A stretch of 21,928 bases of DNA from JBDIBB01 sp039812685 (GTDB lineage Bacteria; Acidobacteriota; Vicinamibacteria; Vicinamibacterales; JAFNAJ01), in assembly GCA_039812685.1 (NCBI GenBank), contig JBDIBB010000070.1, forward strand, positions 1-21,928. Reading direction: 5' to 3'. Below, in pieces: positions 16,240-21,928 of the stretch. The notes beneath the pieces were generated by a model, which was not told the origin of the DNA, made no database searches, and saw nothing but the letters and a program-made list of their open reading frames with translations. The first letter of the stretch is position 1; each line of letters starts with the position of its first letter. Made by a program: the position numbers and the translations under genes.

Positions 16240-16261
16240 ATGGCTGAGTGATCTCAGCCAT
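16240..16261. promoter_or_regulatory. Inverted repeat upstream of the receptor promoter
   Basis: ATGGCTGAG-TGAT-CTCAGCCAT is a perfect 9-bp inverted repeat ending 10 bases upstream of the -35 box. The position suits an activator or second operator site. It lies in one of the few AT-richer patches of the window. Confidence 0.45.
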
Positions 16262-16430
16262 TCGATGAGAACCGCCTGCGCTTCGGCGGCATCGCGGAGG
16301 TGGCGGCGGGGTGGCCGCGAGCGCCCGCCGAGATCCCGGCGCGCGGGGTCGGCGGACGCGCGGCGGGCGTCAGGCGACCCCGCGTGAGGATGGCATCGCC
16401 GTCCGGCTGCGGTCGTGCGGCCGCATCCGG

Positions 16431-16436
16431 TATAGT
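16431..16436 (+). promoter_or_regulatory. -10 box (TATAGT) of the small membrane peptide gene
   Basis: TATAGT is followed by six bases (GGAGTG) and then a GTG start, the same geometry as the hemerythrin gene. The expected transcription start coincides with the GTG. No good -35 hexamer is seen. Confidence 0.5.
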
Positions 16437-16442
16437 GGAGTG

Positions 16443-16529
16443 GTGAACATCCTCGTCGTCCTCGCGTTCCTCGTCGCCTGGATCGTGATCCAGACGTGGC
16501 TGCTGCCGCGCCTGGGCGTCCCGACCTGA
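16443..16529 (+). CDS. 28-residue single-span membrane peptide
   Basis: A GTG start at 16443 directly after a -10 box gives a 28-residue peptide. Residues 2-21 are one hydrophobic segment (NILVVLAFLVAWIVIQTWLL), followed by a short tail PRLGVPT and a TGA stop. I recall small conserved bacterial membrane proteins with similar PRLGVPT-like tails that continue into a Cys-containing segment, but I cannot confirm the relation from sequence alone. A GC-rich hairpin with a GGC loop starts 11 bases after the TGA. It sits alone between the receptor promoter (divergent) and the M20 peptidase (convergent). Confidence 0.5.
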   Translation: MNILVVLAFLVAWIVIQTWLLPRLGVPT

Positions 16530-16540
16530 GCCGTTCCCAA

Positions 16541-16557
16541 CCCGCGCGGCGCGCGGG
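16541..16557. terminator. Hairpin after the small membrane peptide
   Basis: CCCGCGC-GGC-GCGCGGG is a perfect 7-bp stem with a 3-base loop, 11 bases after the TGA. It is most simply a terminator or 3'-end stabiliser. Its distance from the TGA is also within the range of bacterial SECIS elements. Confidence 0.4.
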
Positions 16558-16624
16558 ATCAGCGCGGCGGGCAGCGGTGCGGCCGGCCCGGGAAGGCTGG
16601 CCCGGCCGACGCCGACGCGTCGAG

Positions 16625-16641
16625 GGCGTCCTGAGGACGCC
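16625..16641. terminator. Hairpin between convergent small ORF and M20 gene
   Basis: GGCGTC-CTGAG-GACGCC forms a 6-bp stem 30 bases beyond the M20 peptidase stop. It may act on both strands. No T-tract. Confidence 0.3.
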
Positions 16642-16671
16642 GCCCGGCGCGCGGCGTCGTCTGCCGTCTCC

Positions 16672-18195
16672 TCACACGAGCGCGTAGAACAGGTCGACGA
16701 ACGACTTCACCGCGCCGTCCAGGCCGGCCATCTTCGGGCTGGCCGATTCGATCACGAAGTACTCGTCTGGCGCGTGCGCGCCGCCGCCGTGGCCCATGCC
16801 GTACTGCAGCGCCGGCAGCCGGAGCGGTGGGCCCGTGAAGGTGACGCCCGGCCACGAGCCTGCCAGCCGTGGCCAGAGCAGCGGGGTGACGCCCGACTTG
16901 CCGTAGGCCGCCGTCATCGCCTTCACCAGTTGCGAATCCGGCGAGGTCTCGGTCGGGTCGTAGCCGCCGCTCATGTTCACCTCGATGTCGCCGAAGCCGT
17001 GCTTCGCCAGGTGGTTCCTGAGCAGTTGCAGCGTGTCCTTCGCCGTCATGTCGGGCACCAGGCGCATGTCGATCTTCGCGACCGCGCGGTGCGGCAGGAT
17101 GGTCTTGCCGCCGGGTCCCGTGTAGCCCGCCACCAGGCCTTCGATGTTGATCGTCGGCTGCGTGACCAGGCGCAGCAGCGAGTCGTGCCACGATTCGTCG
17201 CCGTGCCAGCGCGAGACGCCGAACGCCTTCTTCGTGGCGGCTTCGTCGACGTGCGGCACCGCGGCCTCGAAGATCTCGCGCAGTCGCGGCGAGAGCGGCG
17301 CGACCTTGTCGAAGAAGCCCTCGACGGCCGGCGTCTGCCCGTCCTCGCCGACCAGCGTGTTGAGCGCCTTCACCAGGTGCCAGACGGGGCTGTCGATCTG
17401 TGCCTTGTAGCTGGAGTGGATGTCGGCGGTCGGGCCGCGGCCCCACCCCTTGCCTGACGACACCAGCTCCAGTTCGACGACGCCCTTGGCGCCGAGGTTG
17501 ATGCGCACCGTGCCGTCGGGCGACTGGCTGCCGCTGGGGATGATGATGCCGACCGCCTTGCGCAGCGCCGCTTCGATGTCGGGGCGGAACACGATCTCGC
17601 GGAAGCTGGGGGAGGCGATCTCCTCCTCGCCCTCGCACACGAGGACCAGGTTGACCGGCGGCTTGCGTCCCGCGCCCTTGAAGGCGTGCAGCGCGGCGAG
17701 CAGCGCCATCTGCGGCCCCTTCGTGTTGGTGGCGCCGCGCCCGACCATGACGCGGCCGAGCCCCGGCCGGTCGACGAGCCGGCCCTCGAGTGGCGGCGAT
17801 GTCCACTCGGCGGGGTCGAACTGCTTCACATCGTACATGAAGTAGATGGCGAGCGTGGTGGGCGCGCCGGCGTCGAGTGTGGCGAAGACGCCTGGTTTGC
17901 CGCTGGTCGGCACCACGTCGGCGCGGTCGAAGCCGGCGTCGCGGGCGAGCGTGGCCATGTATTCGGCGCCCTGCGGGTAGCCGAGGTTTTCGGCGGCGAT
18001 CGAGGGCAGCGCGATCCACTCGCGCAGCCGCTTCACCGTCGTGTCGTGCTGGCGTGCGATCTGGGCGAGGACCGTGTCCTGATCTGACTGGGCCAGCAGG
18101 CTGCCGGCGCCGGCGATGGCGACGGTGGCCGCGCTGGCGATGCCGGCCTCCAGGAAATCGCGTCTCGTGACATCGTGTCGGTCGGTCGGGGACAT
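16672..18195 (-). CDS. Tat-exported M20-family metallopeptidase with altered metal site
   Basis: The frame runs rightward into the CRISPR array (to 18495), but the true start is the ATG at 18195, preceded by GAGG, giving 507 residues. It opens with a twin-arginine signal (TRRDFLEAG, then a hydrophobic segment to LLAQS). The fold is M20 dipeptidase-like: YFMYDVKQFDPAEWTSPPLEG, GRGATNTKGPQMA, CEGEEEIASP (the Glu191-Glu192 pair) and the C-terminal GGGAHAPDEYFVIE with His474. The usual GHxDV zinc His is Met120, and the bridging Asp of GRGxSDDKG is Asn157. The usual function is zinc-dependent hydrolysis of dipeptides or amide bonds; here activity or metal is uncertain. I recall similar acidobacterial sequences with YFMYDVKQ, so this may be a real subfamily rather than decay. 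Confidence 0.87.
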   Translation of the reverse strand: MSPTDRHDVTRRDFLEAGIASAATVAIAGAGSLLAQSDQDTVLAQIARQHDTTVKRLREWIALPSIAAENLGYPQGAEYMATLARDAGFDRADVVPTSGKPGVFATLDAGAPTTLAIYFMYDVKQFDPAEWTSPPLEGRLVDRPGLGRVMVGRGATNTKGPQMALLAALHAFKGAGRKPPVNLVLVCEGEEEIASPSFREIVFRPDIEAALRKAVGIIIPSGSQSPDGTVRINLGAKGVVELELVSSGKGWGRGPTADIHSSYKAQIDSPVWHLVKALNTLVGEDGQTPAVEGFFDKVAPLSPRLREIFEAAVPHVDEAATKKAFGVSRWHGDESWHDSLLRLVTQPTINIEGLVAGYTGPGGKTILPHRAVAKIDMRLVPDMTAKDTLQLLRNHLAKHGFGDIEVNMSGGYDPTETSPDSQLVKAMTAAYGKSGVTPLLWPRLAGSWPGVTFTGPPLRLPALQYGMGHGGGAHAPDEYFVIESASPKMAGLDGAVKSFVDLFYALV

Positions 18196-18275
18196 GCGCA
18201 CCTCGCGGTCAGCAGGGTGGGTTGTCGGCGCCGTGCCGGCGGCGCCGGTGCGGCGTGGGCGTCCTGGAAGCCGGG

Positions 18276-18303
18276 ATTGTAGCGAAATTGGGGTCGGGTC
18301 CAA
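18276..18303 (-). promoter_or_regulatory. Possible promoter of the M20 peptidase gene, overlapping a REP-like repeat
   Basis: On the minus strand TACAAT (18281-18276) matches the -10 consensus at 5 of 6 positions. TTGGAC (18303-18298) is a weak -35 at 16 bases. The -35 falls inside the first REP-like palindrome. The predicted leader is about 73 bases. Confidence 0.4.
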
Positions 18304-18418
18304 TTTCGAGGCCGCGGCGGAAATCGGGGTCGGGTCCAATTTCGAGGCCGCGCCCGGAGCGAATGCCGGCGAAATTGGGGTCGGGTGTAATTTCGAGGCC
18401 GCGCCCGGAGCGAATGCC
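18283..18418. repeat. Three tandem REP-like palindromic repeats
   Basis: Three copies start at 18283, 18318 and 18370. The core is CGAAATTGG, about 8 bases containing GGTCGGG, then CCAATTTCG: a 9-bp inverted repeat that is perfect in copy 1 and has one or two changes in copies 2 and 3. Each core is followed by GAGGCCGCG. Copies 2 and 3 also share the tail CCCGGAGCGAATGCC, which copy 1 lacks. Palindromes with an AATTGG-GGTC core are reminiscent of REP sequences mobilised by RAYT (Y1 tyrosine) transposases, but no such transposase gene is in the window. Copy 3 runs directly into the first CRISPR repeat. Confidence 0.7.
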
Positions 18419-19285
18419 TTCAATGGGGCCGCGGCTGAACAGCCGCGGAATCCGCGTCCGCATCGTCGCCCGCCGGATGCAACAAGGCGCTTCAATGGGG
18501 CCGCGGCTGAACAGCCGCGGAATCAGGCCGAGTGCCCATACATGAGGCAGTTGACGCCCAGCTTCAATGGGGCCGCGGCTGAACAGCCGCGGAATCCCGA
18601 CGGCGTCGTGATTGCCGACGGCGGGATCACGGCCGCGCTTCAATGGGGCCGCGGCTGAACAGCCGCGGAATCAGTAATCAGCGAAGCGAGGGTGTTGAGC
18701 ATCCCATGCTTCAATGGGGCCGCGGCTGAACAGCCGCGGAATCCAGGTGAGGTCCAGCGTCACGGCCCGCTTGCCGGCACGGCTTCAATGGGGCCGCGGC
18801 TGAACAGCCGCGGAATCACGCACAGCCGCCGCGGCTCGGGAGGTCTCATGACGCTTCAATGGGGCCGCGGCTGAACAGCCGCGGAATCATGACGAAGACG
18901 ACGAAGACCACGACGCCCACCACGCTTCAATGGGGCCGCGGCTGAACAGCCGCGGAATCCGGCCGCCTGCCTCATCAGCGCCATCCTGCTGGGCTTGCTT
19001 CAATGGGGCCGCGGCTGAACAGCCGCGGAATCGCTGTACGTGGTCAACGCCCTGGTGCGCGGGGATTTGCTTCAATGGGGCCGCGGCTGAACAGCCGCGG
19101 AATCACGCCGGCGCCCTGACCGCCACCAATGCCACGATCACGGGCTTCAATGGGGCCGCGGCTGAACAGCCGCGGAATCGGCGGGACGGAATCCGTCACC
19201 ATCGAAATGATCGCGCTTCAATGGGGCCGCGGCTGAACAGCCGCGGAATCGACGACCCGGTGCTGCGCGCGAACGCGGACCCGGC

Positions 19286-19321
19286 GCTTCAATGGGGCCG
19301 CGGCTGAACAACCGCGGAATC
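19286..19321 (-). repeat. Variant CRISPR repeat 13
   Basis: This repeat reads GAACAACCGCGG where all others read GAACAGCCGCGG. The change turns one stem G-C pair next to the loop into a C-A mismatch. It is the only internal variant among the 48 full repeats. Confidence 0.95.
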
Positions 19322-19899
19322 CGGTCCGTCGCCCCGCGCGTTCGCCTCCCGCATCTCGCGGCTTCAATGGGGCCGCGGCTGAACAGCCGCGGAATCAGAT
19401 GTTCACGTCGCGCAGGACGGCGGAGGCCTGGGCGCTTCAATGGGGCCGCGGCTGAACAGCCGCGGAATCGCGACGGTGCCCTGCGACGCGAACATCCAGC
19501 CCACGCTTCAATGGGGCCGCGGCTGAACAGCCGCGGAATCCACGTCCGAACTGGCCTTCGACAGGTCCTGGGCGGCTTCAATGGGGCCGCGGCTGAACAG
19601 CCGCGGAATCCATCCTGCTTGCGACCGCACTGCGGACCCGCAGGTCGGCTTCAATGGGGCCGCGGCTGAACAGCCGCGGAATCGGGACAGCGCGGCCGTC
19701 GGCCGCGTGTCCAGATGTACGCTTCAATGGGGCCGCGGCTGAACAGCCGCGGAATCTCGACCGTGCGCGCCGACCGCGCCAGGCGCGCCCCGCTTCAATG
19801 GGGCCGCGGCTGAACAGCCGCGGAATCATGGCCGCTGTCTGTAATCCGAGTGCGGCTGAGGCTGCTTCAATGGGGCCGCGGCTGAACAGCCGCGGAATC

Positions 19900-19934
19900 G
19901 TGCTCGCCTGGATGGTGAGCAACGTCGCGGAGAG
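19900..19934 (+). other. Spacer 21, encodes a terminase-like peptide
   Basis: Frame 1 on the plus strand reads VLAWMVSNVAE. This resembles the conserved C-terminal segment of large terminase subunits of the HK97-like type (pattern hP-x-L-x-W-M-x-S-N-V). It suggests a tailed-phage or prophage origin. Confidence 0.5.
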
Positions 19935-21134
19935 GCTTCAATGGGGCCGCGGCTGAACAGCCGCGGAATCCCGACACGGACCCGGCGACCTGCGACGTGC
20001 TCATCGAGCTTCAATGGGGCCGCGGCTGAACAGCCGCGGAATCCAGAGCGCCTCACGGTCTTCAAGAGGCCGAACCAGGCTTCAATGGGGCCGCGGCTGA
20101 ACAGCCGCGGAATCTCGTGCCGCACGCCAGGCGCGGCTTGAGCGCCTCGAGGCTTCAATGGGGCCGCGGCTGAACAGCCGCGGAATCAAGGCCGTGACGG
20201 AGGTCCAACGACTGCGGGCCGAGCTTCAATGGGGCCGCGGCTGAACAGCCGCGGAATCCCTGCCACGGAAGCGCTGCGCGCCCTTGCGGCACCCGGCTTC
20301 AATGGGGCCGCGGCTGAACAGCCGCGGAATCTTGCCATCGTGTTCTGCGCGACCAGCGTCTCGGACCAGCTTCAATGGGGCCGCGGCTGAACAGCCGCGG
20401 AATCGCTCGCGCTCGTGCTCGCCCTGACCGCACTGCCGACTCGCTTCAATGGGGCCGCGGCTGAACAGCCGCGGAATCATTGCGCGACGTGCCTCGCCAG
20501 TGTATTCAACCGCTCTTGGCTTCAATGGGGCCGCGGCTGAACAGCCGCGGAATCCTGTTCCGGCGCATTGGCGGCAACGTGCTGGCAGAGCTTCAATGGG
20601 GCCGCGGCTGAACAGCCGCGGAATCGAACGGGCTGTGGACGGCGGCGGCCAAGACCGGTGAGCTTCAATGGGGCCGCGGCTGAACAGCCGCGGAATCCGC
20701 CTCGACAGGATGGCGCGGCCGAGGGCGACCGTCGCGGGGCTTCAATGGGGCCGCGGCTGAACAGCCGCGGAATCACTCTTAGCGCACCCGCGCGGGCCTG
20801 CCAAGGGGAGCTTCAATGGGGCCGCGGCTGAACAGCCGCGGAATCTCCATTCTGGGGTCCCCCACCGAAATGTATTCAGTTTTGCTTCAATGGGGCCGCG
20901 GCTGAACAGCCGCGGAATCCTGGTGTTCGCTGGTGTTCGCTGGTCTTTGAAAACTGCTTCAATGGGGCCGCGGCTGAACAGCCGCGGAATCCCATCCAAG
21001 CCGTGGGAGGCTTCGATCATATCCACGCTTCAATGGGGCCGCGGCTGAACAGCCGCGGAATCATCGACATGCTGCCCATGCGCGTCGCACCGGGTGGCGC
21101 TTCAATGGGGCCGCGGCTGAACAGCCGCGGAATC

Positions 21135-21170
21135 CGGGGCGTCAGCGAGAAACGCGGCGTAGGTCCAATA
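21135..21170 (-). other. Spacer 38, homologous to spacer 43
   Basis: On the minus strand it reads in frame as YWTYAAFLADAP. It is 27 of 36 identical to spacer 43 with no gap and starts at the same codon next to the repeat. Confidence 0.85.
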
Positions 21171-21501
21171 GCTTCAATGGGGCCGCGGCTGAACAGCCGC
21201 GGAATCATACGTGTCGCGAGGCTTGCCCTGCGAATCACTCAGCTTCAATGGGGCCGCGGCTGAACAGCCGCGGAATCGCCGCCCAAGGTGCCCACCGAGG
21301 CCATCTCGCACGCCGTCGCTTCAATGGGGCCGCGGCTGAACAGCCGCGGAATCTCAGTGACGCGCAGTCCGCCGGGTATCCGGCTGACTGGCTTCAATGG
21401 GGCCGCGGCTGAACAGCCGCGGAATCGGTCATAGGGTCCTTTCATGGCCCGGCCGGCCCCTAGGCGCTTCAATGGGGCCGCGGCTGAACAGCCGCGGAAT
21501 C

Positions 21502-21540
21502 ATCCGGGAAGTCAGCAAGGAACGCGGTGAAGGTCTGGTA
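21502..21540 (-). other. Spacer 43, homologous to spacer 38
   Basis: On the minus strand it reads in frame as YQTFTAFLADFPD, sharing 8 of 12 residues with spacer 38. It is 3 nt longer at the far (left) end only. Confidence 0.85.
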
Positions 21541-21928
21541 GCTTCAATGGGGCCGCGGCTGAACAGCCGCGGAATCTCCACTGCGTCGGCGGCGGCGCTG
21601 CCGCGAGATACGTGCTTCAATGGGGCCGCGGCTGAACAGCCGCGGAATCAACCTCATCGCCTCGGTGAGTGAGGTGGGCACCAGGCTGCTTCAATGGGGC
21701 CGCGGCTGAACAGCCGCGGAATCGCCATGACCGGGCCGTCGCCGCATCTCTCATGGGACGCTTCAATGGGGCCGCGGCTGAACAGCCGCGGAATCCGGGT
21801 CAGGGTCAGGGTCAGGGTCTGACGGGTCAGGCTTCAATGGGGCCGCGGCTGAACAGCCGCGGAATCCACGTCGTTGACCTTCACCAACGGGCTACTGACG
21901 GGGCTTCAATGGGGCCGCGGCTGAACAG

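Larger units (their letters stand above)
18417..21928 (-). CRISPR. CRISPR array: 48 full repeats plus one cut by the edge, 48 spacers
   Basis: The 36-nt repeat (plus strand) is GCTTCAATGGGG, stem CCGCGGCT, loop GAAC, stem AGCCGCGG, then AATC. Repeats start at 18417, 18489, 18561, 18637, 18708, 18782, 18853, 18924, 18997, 19069, 19144, 19215, 19286, 19361, 19434, 19505, 19575, 19648, 19721, 19792, 19864, 19935, 20008, 20079, 20152, 20223, 20296, 20369, 20443, 20519, 20590, 20662, 20739, 20810, 20884, 20956, 21027, 21099, 21171, 21242, 21318, 21391, 21466, 21541, 21614, 21688, 21760, 21831 and 21903 (26 nt, cut). Spacers are 34-41 nt, mean 36.6. Only repeats 1 (G1C) and 13 (G26A) vary. On the minus strand the repeat ends ATTGAAGC, like the ATTGAAAC handle, so I infer minus-strand transcription with the leader to the right. 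No cas gene is present; spacer length and repeat shape do not settle the type. Confidence 0.99.

Noticed and set aside
18283..18418. REP-like units as degenerate CRISPR repeats
   Set aside because: They share only a GGCCGCG stretch with the CRISPR repeat, have spacings of 35 and 52 rather than about 72, and carry a different palindrome.
18196..18495. Upstream extension of the M20 peptidase frame into the CRISPR array
   Set aside because: The extension translates the REP-like and CRISPR repeats. The ATG at 18195 has a ribosome site and is followed at once by a twin-arginine signal.
19541..20442. Spacers 17 and 28 as a second homologous pair
   Set aside because: They share only the 11-mer GACCGCACTGC with no extended alignment or common frame; at this GC content that is compatible with chance.
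18209..21672. Many open frames in both directions with repeated peptides such as FNGAAAEQPRN, MGPRLNSRGI and IPRLFSRGPIEA
   Set aside because: They are translations of the 36-nt CRISPR repeat (a multiple of three, free of stops in several frames) joined to spacers, not proteins.
1..21928. tRNA or rRNA genes
   Set aside because: I saw no tRNA-like cloverleaf with a TTCGA-type loop in the intergenic regions and no rRNA signature; the intergenic gaps are short and GC-rich.

Overview
The window is very GC-rich, densely coded bacterial chromosome. Its gene content is a large Oar-type TonB-dependent receptor with an N-terminal carboxypeptidase-regulatory-like domain, plus many secreted S9, S10, M20 and CocE-type hydrolases. 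This is typical of soil Acidobacteriota, and the closest fit I can suggest is a Vicinamibacteria-like lineage. That assignment rests on gene content and composition only; there is no rRNA or marker gene in the window.

Layout. Positions 3-4793 (+) hold a prolyl-oligopeptidase-type S9 peptidase cut by the left edge, a GNAT-type acyltransferase, a PAP2_3-type membrane phosphatase/transferase and a truncated nucleoside deaminase. Positions 4964-9880 (+) hold three exported enzymes: an S10 serine carboxypeptidase, a 5'-nucleotidase-like metallophosphoesterase and a CocE/NonD alpha/beta hydrolase. A hemerythrin-like protein (-) at 9931-10500 and an exported NPP-type phosphodiesterase (+) at 10699-12057 are divergent. 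Then come an unrecognised exported protein (-), the TonB-dependent receptor (-) with a well-formed promoter and two inverted repeats, a 28-residue membrane peptide (+) and a Tat-exported M20-family peptidase (-) that lacks two expected metal-site residues.

The right 3.5 kb (18417 to the window edge) is a CRISPR array with 48 complete repeats, a 49th cut by the edge, and 48 spacers of 34-41 nt. No cas gene lies in the window, so the type cannot be assigned. Read on the minus strand the repeat ends ATTGAAGC, close to the common ATTGAAAC handle. I infer that the crRNAs read right to left, that the leader lies beyond the right edge, and that the left end is the old end. The left end abuts three tandem copies of a REP-like palindrome, which even supplies the first base of the first repeat.

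The most informative observations are these. Spacers 38 and 43 appear to come from the same position of a homologous gene in two diverged elements and begin at the same codon. Spacer 21 encodes a terminase-like peptide. Two genes share a geometry implying leaderless GTG-start mRNAs (-10 box, six bases, GTG). The M20 peptidase has a Met/Asn-substituted metal site.

Functionally, most of the left 18 kb looks like extracytoplasmic scavenging of peptides and phosphorylated or nucleotide compounds together with outer-membrane uptake. The array records dense exposure to mobile elements.
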